NCBI RefSeq assembly: GCF_900683735.1
Contig: NZ_LR215979.1
Location: 1,860,001-1,924,000, forward strand
DNA length: 64,000 nucleotides
Direction: 5' to 3'
Source: Fusobacterium ulcerans ATCC 49185
Lineage (GTDB): Bacteria > Fusobacteriota > Fusobacteriia > Fusobacteriales > Fusobacteriaceae
Positions within the stretch are counted from its first letter, which is position 1; each line of letters opens with the position of its first letter. The notes under the pieces are model-generated. The model was not told the DNA's origin and did no database searches. It worked only from the letters and a program-made list of their open reading frames with translations. Of the stretch, positions 34,325 through 42,354 are shown piece after piece. Both the position numbers and the translations under genes were made by a program.

Positions 34325-34882
34325 TTATTTAAAAACAGTTGGTACACTTTCTAAAGCTACATTGTGATATACCCAAATACTTATGGATTCATCATCACTT
34401 AATTTTTTAAAAGAGTGCTTTGTATTTGCAGGTATATAAATTGTATCACCAGGATGCATCTCATAAATAACTCCTTTTAAATTCAACTCTAAAACTCCTT
34501 GTACCATATATCCAATTTCATCTGCTATATGAGATTCTGAAATATGGAGAACTTTGTCTGATACTATCATTGCAGTCCCTTTCATATGCCTATTTCCTTC
34601 AGTTATTGTTTCATAACGTACTCCTTCATTATCAAATATAATTCTTCTATCCTTTTTTTCAACTAAAAGCTTTTCAGAATTTAAGTTTAAAAGCAAATCC
34701 GTAAGGGTTATTCCAAGGCATTGACAAATTTTATTCAAGCTTTCAATTGTAGGACTATTAAGACCTCTTTCCAATAAGCTTAAATAACTTATTGATAGCC
34801 CAGATTTAAAAGCCAGTTCCTGCAATGTAGTTTTATGTTGTTTTCTTATTCTTTTTAAAAGAGCGCCTATTTTTTCATCCAT
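34325..34882 (-). CDS. XRE-family regulator with C-terminal cupin domain
   Basis: 185 residues. A lambda-repressor-type helix-turn-helix fills about 8-62 (TTLQELAFKSGLSISYLSLL), and a Cupin_2 domain about 105-180 (VLELNLKGVIYEMHPGDTIY, then IPANTKHSFKKLS). HTH-cupin proteins sense small metabolites and usually control an adjacent catabolic or transport operon. It is divergent from the DUF1904-TRAP-AcnX operon, with a repeated 20-bp palindromic site in both promoters, so it is the probable regulator of that cluster and of itself. The ligand is unknown. Confidence 0.88.
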   Translation of the reverse strand: MDEKIGALLKRIRKQHKTTLQELAFKSGLSISYLSLLERGLNSPTIESLNKICQCLGITLTDLLLNLNSEKLLVEKKDRRIIFDNEGVRYETITEGNRHMKGTAMIVSDKVLHISESHIADEIGYMVQGVLELNLKGVIYEMHPGDTIYIPANTKHSFKKLSDDESISIWVYHNVALESVPTVFK

Positions 34883-34982
34883 TTTTTACCCCTTTTTAAT
34901 ATTGTTATAATTATTCAAATATATTATATCACATTTTAATTTTTTTATATTCCAAAAATACTTTTAAAAATAAAAAGAAAAA

Positions 34983-35002
34983 TTTTATATATATAAAAAT
35001 TT
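34983..35002. promoter_or_regulatory. Repeated dyad, copy 1 (regulator side)
   Basis: A 20-bp sequence containing the 16-bp perfect palindrome TTTTATATATATAAAA, repeated exactly at 35101-35120. It covers the -10 box of the minus-strand promoter at 34990-35018. It is a candidate XRE-cupin operator. The low complexity of the sequence lowers confidence. Confidence 0.5.
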
Positions 35003-35018
35003 TTTAGCGTTTTGTCAA
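34990..35018 (-). promoter_or_regulatory. Promoter of the XRE-cupin regulator
   Basis: On the minus strand, TTGACA - 17 bp - TATATA, with the -10 box inside dyad copy 1. Confidence 0.45.
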
Positions 35019-35057
35019 TATTAAAATGTTCGTTTTATAAAAAAATAGTTAATTTAC

Positions 35058-35086
35058 TTGACTTTTTGTATTTTTAATAGTATTAA
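35058..35086 (+). promoter_or_regulatory. Promoter of the DUF1904-TRAP-AcnX operon
   Basis: TTGACT - 17 bp - TATTAA, with the start point near 35093 and dyad copy 2 just downstream. Confidence 0.55.
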
Positions 35087-35100
35087 TAAATTATAAAAGA

Positions 35101-35120
35101 TTTTATATATATAAAAATTT
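35101..35120. promoter_or_regulatory. Repeated dyad, copy 2 (operon side)
   Basis: Exact second copy of the 20-bp element, at about +8 to +27 of the operon promoter, a usual repressor position. Confidence 0.5.
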
Positions 35121-35149
35121 ATTTTATAATAATAAAAAAGGAGGTTGCT

Positions 35150-35470
35150 ATGCCACATCTTAAAATAAGTGGAATTTCCAAAGAAAAAATTATAGACTTT
35201 TCCAGCAACTTAACTAATATCATTTCCAATATCTCTAATACTTCTATTGATTATATTAAAGTTTTTTATAATCCTATAGAATATATTTCTGGTAAAGAAA
35301 AAAATATTATAATTGCAGAAATATACTGGATGCCTCGTCCTCAAGAAATATGTGATAAATTAGCAATGGAAATAACTAATTTTTTTAAAACAAAAGGATA
35401 TGATTTTATTCAAGTTAATTATAGTGAATTTCCAGGAAATCTTTTTTATGAAAATGGAACTCACTATTAA
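35150..35470 (+). CDS. DUF1904 protein, tautomerase-like fold
   Basis: A 106-residue protein with a strong AAAGGAGG site. It starts MPHLKISGISKEKIIDF and carries EIYWMPRPQEICDKLA and a C-terminal NLFYENGTHY, the pattern of the DUF1904 family. These proteins resemble MIF/4-oxalocrotonate tautomerases, with Pro2 as potential catalytic base once Met1 is removed. It is the first gene of the TRAP-AcnX operon, where a tautomerase could act on an enamine/imine or keto/enol intermediate. The family is likely; the activity is inferred. Confidence 0.75.
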   Translation: MPHLKISGISKEKIIDFSSNLTNIISNISNTSIDYIKVFYNPIEYISGKEKNIIIAEIYWMPRPQEICDKLAMEITNFFKTKGYDFIQVNYSEFPGNLFYENGTHY

Positions 35471-35510
35471 TGACTAAAGTGCTTTTATTAAAATATCAAG
35501 GAGGTAAAAA

Positions 35511-36524
35511 ATGAAATTCAAAAATGCAGTATCAATTTTTTTAACTGGCTTTTTTATTTTAGGCTCTCTTACTTATGCAAAAGATACAGGTAATTTTAAA
35601 CCAGTTGTTTTAAAATTCGCAAATCAACATCCAAGTGACTCAACAGCTTCAAATGCTGACAGAGAAATATGCGAAGAAATAAATAAAGCGACTGAAGGAA
35701 GAGTGAAAGTAGAACTTTATACAGACAGCTCTTTGGGGGATTATACTAGTATATTCGAAGAAACTATGATGGGAACAATAGATATGGCTCATATTACAGC
35801 TGTTGAAACCTATGACCCTAAAATGTCTGGAGCTATGCTTCCCTATTTAGGTTCTAATTATGAAGAATTGGAAAAGGCTTACGCCCCAGATAATTATCTA
35901 TTTAAAACTGTATCTGAAAGTGCTAAAAAATTAGGTTTACATAGTTTTGGTTTTTACTGTGAAGGATTTTCTGGTATAGGTGTAACTAAAGAAATAAAAG
36001 ATCCAGCTATCCCTGGAAAAGAAAAAGATGTTATTGTTCGTATTCCTGGCCTTGATAACTTTGCATTACCTGCTAAAGAATTAGGTTTTAGAACATCTAC
36101 TATTGCATATTCTGATACTTATACTTCTATGCAGACTGGTACAGTTAATGGTTGGGTAGGAGGACCTCCTAATTTAAACTACCTATATTTCCGTGATGTT
36201 ATAAAATATTATTATCACTATCAAATGACTCAAGAAGCTACTCAAATTTTTATGAATGAAAATAAATTTAATTCTCTTCTTCCAGAAGATCAAGCAGCAA
36301 TTACAAAAATTATTCAAAATAAATGTAAGGAAAGTCTTGTTCTTGCTAAAACAGATGAAGAAAAATATATGAAGCTTATGGAAGATGCTGGAATAAAAGT
36401 TATTAAATTCAGTGATGAAGAAAGAGCTAATTTTGCTAAAACTATTAGAGAAAAAGTATGGCCAAAACTTACAAAACATACATCTAAAAAATTTATGGAC
36501 AATCTTTTGAAAAGCATGGAGTAA
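35511..36524 (+). CDS. dctP: TRAP transporter substrate-binding protein
   Basis: A 337-residue periplasmic receptor with a signal peptide (ending LTYAKD, cleavage near residue 24). LKFANQHPSDSTASNADREI, VKVELYTDSSLGDYTSIFEE and YTSMQTGTVNGWVGGP are typical of DctP-type proteins, which bind organic acids, often through a conserved Arg in the central strand (VIVRIPG here). It is followed by 404 bp of non-coding sequence before dctQ, which may allow extra expression of the receptor. The ligand is unknown. Confidence 0.92.
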   Translation: MKFKNAVSIFLTGFFILGSLTYAKDTGNFKPVVLKFANQHPSDSTASNADREICEEINKATEGRVKVELYTDSSLGDYTSIFEETMMGTIDMAHITAVETYDPKMSGAMLPYLGSNYEELEKAYAPDNYLFKTVSESAKKLGLHSFGFYCEGFSGIGVTKEIKDPAIPGKEKDVIVRIPGLDNFALPAKELGFRTSTIAYSDTYTSMQTGTVNGWVGGPPNLNYLYFRDVIKYYYHYQMTQEATQIFMNENKFNSLLPEDQAAITKIIQNKCKESLVLAKTDEEKYMKLMEDAGIKVIKFSDEERANFAKTIREKVWPKLTKHTSKKFMDNLLKSME

Positions 36525-36928
36525 AAATAAATTTAATATTCTAAAATTATTAATAATCTACAATAGTTTTTAATTAAAAACTTATGCTGCTGGGTTTGTT
36601 CTAAAATAATAATATTCAATACAGAATTATTAAAATTAAGGCTAAAATTAATAGATTCAAGCCCAGTATACATAATTAAATCAAAAATATATTTTAAGAC
36701 TATAGTCTATAAAAGTTTTGCCAGATAAAAGTATAATAATTATTTTTTTAAACTTAACATTCATAAAATTTTTCTACTAAATATATCCTCATTCTACTTT
36801 CTACCTAATTCACAAAATAAAGTACATCAATTTGCCAATTAAAAAACTACTAATCTATACTGTTTAAATAAATTTATTATAAATTTAAAATAAAGATTTT
36901 TATATCTTCATTTTATAAAGGAGGAAAT
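36525..36928 (+). other. 404-bp intercistronic region with a long-range RNA structure
   Basis: No gene is visible between dctP and dctQ. Within it, TTATG and CTGGGTTTG (36582-36598) pair with CAAGCCCAG and CATAA (36658-36675) around a small internal loop, one pair being G-U. The enclosed loop contains a further TAATAAT/ATTATTA hairpin. No T-run follows, so a simple terminator is unlikely. It could be a processing or stability element that uncouples dctP from dctQM. Confidence 0.5.
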
Positions 36929-37420
36929 ATGCTTAAAAAATTAGATAATTTCCTAGAAAATATAGAAAATATAATACTTATCATTACAGGTATTGCAGTG
37001 TGTTTACTTATTTTTATTGGTGCTATGATGCGTTACATTTTTAAAATTGACTTTTATGGCTCTGAAGAAATAATTTTGTTTATATCATTTTGGTTATATT
37101 TTACTGGAAGTGCTGTTGCAGCAAAAAAAAATTCCCATATTGATGCTAATATGTTAAGTATTTTTATCAAAAATCAAAAGACTTTACAAATTTTCAGCCT
37201 AATTAAAAATCTAATAGCTCTATTTATAGCAGTTATTGTCACTTTTTGGTGCTATAAATATGTTTCATGGTCTGCTGATATGGGAGCAGCATCTAATGTT
37301 TTTAAATTACCTAATATAATAGGTCAAATTCCTATTTTTATTTCATTCTTTATATGGGATATATACCTGATAAGAGATGTAATAAATAACTTTAAAAATT
37401 TAAAAACTTTTTCTTCATAA
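36929..37420 (+). CDS. dctQ: TRAP transporter small permease
   Basis: A 163-residue inner-membrane protein with four hydrophobic segments. MRYIFKIDFYGSEEIILFISFW and GSAVAAKKNSHIDANML are the conserved DctQ features. It forms the permease with DctM, 23 bp downstream. The ATG has a GGAGG site. Confidence 0.9.
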   Translation: MLKKLDNFLENIENIILIITGIAVCLLIFIGAMMRYIFKIDFYGSEEIILFISFWLYFTGSAVAAKKNSHIDANMLSIFIKNQKTLQIFSLIKNLIALFIAVIVTFWCYKYVSWSADMGAASNVFKLPNIIGQIPIFISFFIWDIYLIRDVINNFKNLKTFSS

Positions 37421-37443
37421 GATTATAGTGAGGTGAAATATAT

Positions 37444-38745
37444 ATGATAATTGCTGTTGCTTTAATAATTTTATTAATTATGTTAATTATAGGAATGCCT
37501 ATCCCATTAGCATTTTTAGCCTCTGCTGGAAGTATTTGTTTTTTAGGTGACTATGATCCATCTTTTTTAATGGTTTATGGTTATAATAAAATAAATTCTA
37601 TTCTATTGCTTACAATCCCATTATTTGTTCTTGCAGGTTCGATCATGGATAATGGTGGAATTGGAGAAAAATTAATAGGAACTGTTGAAAAACGTGTAGG
37701 AAAAGTTAAAGGAAGCCTTGGAATAGTTGCTGTAGTATCTTGTGCTGTTTTTGGAGCTGTTTCTGGAAGTTCATCTGCAACTTTATCTTGTATAGGTTCT
37801 ATAATGACTCCAAGATTAAAAAGAAATGGATATCCTGAAGGATTAATAGGAGCTTTGTTAGCAAGTTCTGGAGTTCTTGGAATTTTAATTCCCCCATCAA
37901 TGTTAATGATTTTATATGCATGGTCAAGTGGACAGTCAGTTCTTGCATGTTTTTTAGCAACAGTTTTACCAGGAATTTTATTAATTATTCTTATAAGCTT
38001 GGTTAATTGCTGGTATGCTAAGAAAAATCCAAACATAAAAGTTTACGATAAAGTAGTTGAAAACATAAATACAAACAAGAATTTTAAAAAGAAAAATGAT
38101 AGTGCTGTTCCTGCTTTATTAATGCCAGTTATTATTTTAGGCTCTATTTATTGCGGAATATTAACAGCTACAGAAGCAGCAGCTTTATCTGTAATATACG
38201 CTGTTCCGGTTGGAGCTTTTTATTATAAAAAAATAGATAAAATAACATTTAAAACAGCTCTTATCCAAGCTGGAGAAACTGCTGGAGTCATTATGGCTAT
38301 GCTTTTTTCTGTTATGATTTTAAGCAGGCTATATGTAAGTGAAAATCTACCAAATATGATTTTACAATTTTTAACATCCATTTCTGAAAAAAAAGTAATC
38401 ATTCTCATCATGATTAATTTATTTATGATAATTTTAGGTATGATTATGGATGACTGCTCAGCAACTATTTTAGCAGCACCTATTTTACTTCCTGTTATTG
38501 TAGCTTTAGGAGTCAGCCCTATACATTTTGCAGCAATTCTTGGAGTTAATATAGGTATGGGAAATGTAACACCCCCTACAGCTCCATTATTATATTTAGC
38601 TGGAAGGATCTCCAAAGCAGAAGTTAAAGAAATGCTGGGACCAGATATAGCATTGATTTGTTTTGCATGGTTTCCTACTTTAATTTTGACTACTTATATC
38701 CCTGCTTTTGGGCTATTCCTGCCAAAACTATTTGGTTATCTATAA
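37444..38745 (+). CDS. dctM: TRAP transporter large permease
   Basis: A 433-residue inner-membrane protein with about 12 hydrophobic segments. IGMPIPLAFLASA, FGAVSGSSSATLSCIGSIM, LLASSGVLGILIPPSMLMIL and GNVTPPTAPLLYLAG are DctM/SiaT large-subunit hallmarks. It drives Na+-coupled uptake of the solute delivered by DctP. The aconitase-X genes follow directly, so the imported solute is probably their substrate or a precursor of it. Confidence 0.93.
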   Translation: MIIAVALIILLIMLIIGMPIPLAFLASAGSICFLGDYDPSFLMVYGYNKINSILLLTIPLFVLAGSIMDNGGIGEKLIGTVEKRVGKVKGSLGIVAVVSCAVFGAVSGSSSATLSCIGSIMTPRLKRNGYPEGLIGALLASSGVLGILIPPSMLMILYAWSSGQSVLACFLATVLPGILLIILISLVNCWYAKKNPNIKVYDKVVENINTNKNFKKKNDSAVPALLMPVIILGSIYCGILTATEAAALSVIYAVPVGAFYYKKIDKITFKTALIQAGETAGVIMAMLFSVMILSRLYVSENLPNMILQFLTSISEKKVIILIMINLFMIILGMIMDDCSATILAAPILLPVIVALGVSPIHFAAILGVNIGMGNVTPPTAPLLYLAGRISKAEVKEMLGPDIALICFAWFPTLILTTYIPAFGLFLPKLFGYL

Positions 38746-38769
38746 AATACAATTAAGGAGATGAAGAAA

Positions 38770-40053
38770 ATGCTTAAATTAACTGATTACGAAAAAAAAA
38801 TGCTGAATGGAGAAATGGGTGCTTTTAAACAAAAAGCTTTAGAAAAAATTATTGAATATGCAAAAGTATTAAATGCTGAAGAATTATGCGAAGTTACAAA
38901 GGCTACTGTATATTATGGGGCTCATCCTTATCTAGATGTTATAAAGTCAGATGATTATAATGAAGTCTTCTCAAAAATGATGTTATGTAGTGATGATAAA
39001 ATATATGAAATTGGTGATTTCTCTGATGAATGTTTTATCCAAACCTGCTGCAGTGGATGTGATTATTATTGTTATGAACCTATAAATATATCAAAAGAAG
39101 TTTTTGAAAAGAATAAAAAATATCTGCAAATCACAAGACCAAAAGGAGTCAATATTGTTGGTTCTTGTACTCCATATCTAAGCGGATGGATTCCAATAAG
39201 AGGAGAACATTTTGTCTCAACTGAATCAAGTAATATCCTAATGTGCAATTCTGTTTTTGGAGCATGTGGAAATGCAGATGGTTTAGAGGCTTCAACTTGG
39301 TCTGCCATATGTGGAAGAACTCCAAAATGGGGGAATCATATACTAGAAAATAGACATGCCACTCATATTTTTGAAATCCAATGTAAAAGTGATACTGAAT
39401 ATGATTGGGATATAATTGGAATTATCTTAGGAAAAATATTACCAGGAAATGCTCGTCCTGTTGTAACAGGAAATTTTAAACATCCTAATCTCAATAAATT
39501 AAAACGACTCTTTGCTTCACTTGCTACTACAAGTGGATGTGAAATATGCCATATTGTTGGATGTACAGCTGAAGCTCCAACTTTAGAAGCTGCCCTAAAT
39601 GGACATACTCCTCTTGGAACTTTTGCAATAACTCAAAAAATGTATGATGATGCTTTATCTACAATATGTGATGAAGGTAGTGAAGCTGTACAAATGGTTG
39701 TATTAGGATGTCCACATTATGCTTTAGATGAGATTAAAAAAGTGGCAGATTTATTAAAAAATAAAAAAGTCAATGAAAATGTTTCTTTACAGGTCTGGAC
39801 AGATTTAGCTATTCAAAAACTTGCTGATATTAATGGTTATACAGAAATTATTGAAAATGCAGGAGGGCATCTTTTAAACAGTTCTTGTCCTCTAGTTTGT
39901 GGACGTACTATTTTTGATAATGTAAAAACAGGATTTGTAACAGATGGTGCAAAACAAGCTCACTATTTACACAGTGATTTAAAAAATATAAAAATATTTT
40001 ATGGAACTACTGAAAAATGTATTGATGCTGCAATAAAAGGATGGTGGGATTAA
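38770..40053 (+). CDS. Aconitase X catalytic (large) subunit
   Basis: 427 residues. NSVFGACGNADGLE, ICGRTPKWGNHI, VVLGCPHYALDEI and LNSSCPLVCG match the AcnX catalytic domain (DUF521), with cysteines placed for an Fe-S cluster or metal. Characterised AcnX enzymes dehydrate cis-3-hydroxy-L-proline (bacteria) or mevalonate 5-phosphate (archaea). The start is taken as the ATG at 38770, because AAGGAG directly abuts the ATG at 38761. The swivelling small subunit follows after 1 bp. The dehydratase class is firm. The substrate is unknown, since the neighbours (TRAP, serine-dehydratase-like enzyme) do not match a described AcnX pathway. Confidence 0.88.
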   Translation: MLKLTDYEKKMLNGEMGAFKQKALEKIIEYAKVLNAEELCEVTKATVYYGAHPYLDVIKSDDYNEVFSKMMLCSDDKIYEIGDFSDECFIQTCCSGCDYYCYEPINISKEVFEKNKKYLQITRPKGVNIVGSCTPYLSGWIPIRGEHFVSTESSNILMCNSVFGACGNADGLEASTWSAICGRTPKWGNHILENRHATHIFEIQCKSDTEYDWDIIGIILGKILPGNARPVVTGNFKHPNLNKLKRLFASLATTSGCEICHIVGCTAEAPTLEAALNGHTPLGTFAITQKMYDDALSTICDEGSEAVQMVVLGCPHYALDEIKKVADLLKNKKVNENVSLQVWTDLAIQKLADINGYTEIIENAGGHLLNSSCPLVCGRTIFDNVKTGFVTDGAKQAHYLHSDLKNIKIFYGTTEKCIDAAIKGWWD

Positions 40054-40054
40054 T

Positions 40055-40480
40055 ATGAAAGAAATTATTCTAAAGGGAAGACCTGCATTTCCTGGAAAAG
40101 CTTCTGGAGAAGCAATAGTATGTCCTGACAGTATTCAAGGTTGGGCAGGAGTTGATGATAAAACTGGGATAATAATAGAAGATTCAAATATTGAAAAAGG
40201 AAAATGTATTGATAAAAAAATATTAATATTACCATATGGAAAAGGATCTACTGGATGGTCTGGGCATTTTCACTCTGCTGCAGTTTCTGGTTTTAAACCT
40301 TCAGGTTGGCTGTTTTCTAAAATAGATTCAAGATCAGGAGTAGCTTCAGCTGTTTTATCAATTCCTACTATTGCTGATTTTCCTGATGACATAGATTTAT
40401 TTTCTTTAATAAAAACTGGTGATTTTATAGAAATGGATGGAGATACTGGAGAAGTTAAAATCATAAAAAGAGATGAATAA
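40055..40480 (+). CDS. Aconitase X swivel (small) subunit
   Basis: A 141-residue partner domain (DUF126). GRPAFPGKASGEAIVCPDSI, LPYGKGSTGWSGHFHSAA and GDFIEMDGDTGEVKI are characteristic. In AcnX enzymes this domain closes the active site with an essential Ser in the PxxxGSTG region, present here as YGKGSTGWS. It starts 1 bp after the large subunit, so translation is probably coupled. Confidence 0.9.
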   Translation: MKEIILKGRPAFPGKASGEAIVCPDSIQGWAGVDDKTGIIIEDSNIEKGKCIDKKILILPYGKGSTGWSGHFHSAAVSGFKPSGWLFSKIDSRSGVASAVLSIPTIADFPDDIDLFSLIKTGDFIEMDGDTGEVKIIKRDE

Positions 40481-40508
40481 AACATCTATTTTTTAGAAGG
40501 GGGAACAC

Positions 40509-42062
40509 ATGAAAAAATATCACAGCATCTTTAATGATGTTTTAGGACCTATAATGACAGGACCTTCAAGTTCTCATACTGCTGGATGTGCAAGAATTGG
40601 TAAAATGATAAGAATTTTATATGGAAATGATATAGAAGAAGCTGAAATTATATTTGAAAAAAATGGTTCTTATCCCAGTACTTACAAAGGTCAAGGAACA
40701 GATTATGGTTTTGTTGGAGGACTTTTAGGATTTTCTCCTGATGATATAAGACTAAAGCACGCTTTAAAAATAGCTGAAGAAAGTAATCTTAAAATAACTT
40801 TTAAATCAGAAGATTTAGGAATGAACCATCCCAATGAAGCTGAAATTAGAATATATAGAAACAAAAAATTAGATATGAAAATTATTACCCGTTCTACTGG
40901 TGGGGGAATGTTTGAAATAATTAATATGGATGATTTTGACATATCAATAACTGGTGAAAATAAAAAAATTTATATTTCTACAAAAGAAAATTCATTAATT
41001 CAAGAAATTAAAAAAATTCTTTCTCCAGATCATTATTATTTACAGGAAAAAAACAGTACAATTCTTTTTGAAATATTAATAATTAATAGTGAAATTGAAA
41101 ATAAAATTAAATATTTAAAAAATGATAATAGAATTATTTTTTATAGAACAGCAGATGTTATTTTGCCTGTAGCACTAAACAAAGAAAACATACCACTATT
41201 TTTTAATGCCGCAGAAGCTATTGAATACAATAAAAGTGAAAATTTAAATCTGTGGGAGCTCGCAATCAGATATGAATGTAGTATAAGTAATATTTCAAAA
41301 AATGACATTGTAGAAAAAATGAAAAACATATTATTTTTTATGAAAAAATCTTTATTAATAGATATTAATGATAAAAATACTGAATTTCAAATACTTTCTA
41401 ATAATTCTGCTAAAATAGAAGATAAATTAAAAAATGAAAATATAATTGACATGGGGGTTTTAAATAAAATTATGCTTTCAGCAGTTAAAACTATGGAAAA
41501 TAATTGTAAACATAATATCATAGTTGCTGCTCCTACAGCTGGTTCTTGTGGTGTAATTCCTGCTACAATTGTTTATTGTGGAGAAAAAATAAATGCTGAA
41601 GAAGATAAAATTATAAAAGCACTGTTAACATCAGGTCTTATTGGTGTCTTTATTGCTAATCAATCTACTTTTAGCGCAGAAGTTGCTGGATGTCAGGCAG
41701 AAAATGGGGCAGCAAGCTGTATGGCAGCAGCTGGAATTATTGAATTATTAGATGGAAATATTGAAGAATGTTTTTCTGCAGCTTCATTGGCACTGCAAAA
41801 TCTGCTGGGATTAATTTGTGACCCTGTAGGAGGCTTAACTGAAGTTCCTTGTATAAGCAGAAATGTTTTAGCTTCTATAAATGCGGTTTCATCAGCTAAT
41901 ATGATAAAATGCGGTTATGATGCAGTTATTCCTTTAGACGAAGTCATTACTGCAATGTATGAAGTTGGAAAAATGCTTCCTAACGAATTAAAATGTACTT
42001 GCAAAGGTGGTTTATGTAATACAAAAACAGGAAAAGAAATATACAATAAAATTAAAAAATAA
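40509..42062 (+). CDS. Single-chain Fe-S L-serine dehydratase-like ammonia-lyase
   Basis: 517 residues joining the beta-type N-terminal part (FNDVLGPIMTGPSSSHTAG, GSYPSTYKGQGTDYGFVGG, MNHPNEAEIRIYR) and the alpha-type C-terminal part (AAPTAGSCGVIPATIVY, EVAGCQAENGAASCMAAAG, ICDPVGGLTEVPC). The cysteines for an oxygen-labile [4Fe-4S] cluster are kept (CDPVGG, then CTCKGGLC near the end). Such enzymes deaminate L-serine to pyruvate. Here it ends a TRAP-AcnX operon, so it may act on a serine-like hydroxy-amino acid from that pathway. The middle (about 190-310) is poorly conserved and longer than usual. Fold firm, substrate open. Confidence 0.83.
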   Translation: MKKYHSIFNDVLGPIMTGPSSSHTAGCARIGKMIRILYGNDIEEAEIIFEKNGSYPSTYKGQGTDYGFVGGLLGFSPDDIRLKHALKIAEESNLKITFKSEDLGMNHPNEAEIRIYRNKKLDMKIITRSTGGGMFEIINMDDFDISITGENKKIYISTKENSLIQEIKKILSPDHYYLQEKNSTILFEILIINSEIENKIKYLKNDNRIIFYRTADVILPVALNKENIPLFFNAAEAIEYNKSENLNLWELAIRYECSISNISKNDIVEKMKNILFFMKKSLLIDINDKNTEFQILSNNSAKIEDKLKNENIIDMGVLNKIMLSAVKTMENNCKHNIIVAAPTAGSCGVIPATIVYCGEKINAEEDKIIKALLTSGLIGVFIANQSTFSAEVAGCQAENGAASCMAAAGIIELLDGNIEECFSAASLALQNLLGLICDPVGGLTEVPCISRNVLASINAVSSANMIKCGYDAVIPLDEVITAMYEVGKMLPNELKCTCKGGLCNTKTGKEIYNKIKK

Positions 42063-42278
42063 CTTTTATATTTATTTACAATTTCTTTCAAAATATTCTA
42101 TACTCAGCCAACTATCTAAGATTAATATTCTGTTTTATAGAAAACTCTAGTAACTGCTTTTTTATTCCGATTAAACCATTAATTAAAGCATCTTTAGTCC
42201 TATATTTTTTAACTATAATGAAAATAAATACATATCTTACAAAGTTTTTTTAATTAAAATCATTTAACTTTTTAAATA
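42063..42278. other. Intergenic, no supported gene
   Basis: On the minus strand an open stretch of about 45 codons ends near 42118 (YRTKDALINGLIGIKKQLLE), but it has no start codon with a ribosome site. It may be a gene remnant or chance. Confidence 0.35.
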
Positions 42279-42322
42279 TAACTGCATCCCTAAGCTTTTA
42301 ATAGTAGAAAGGGATGCAGTTA
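42279..42322. terminator. Terminator between the serine dehydratase-like gene and nhaC2
   Basis: TAACTGCATCCCT and AGGGATGCAGTTA form a perfect 13-bp stem with an 18-nt loop. On the minus strand it is followed by TATATTTAAAAA. It sits between two convergent genes. Confidence 0.75.
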
Positions 42323-42354
42323 AAGAATATATGAATACTCCCCCAGTTATTCTT

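Noticed and set aside
42063-42278. Minus-strand open stretch of about 45 codons after the serine dehydratase-like gene
   Set aside because: No start codon with a ribosome site, stops in the other frames, and no family match, so I could not support a gene or a named pseudogene.
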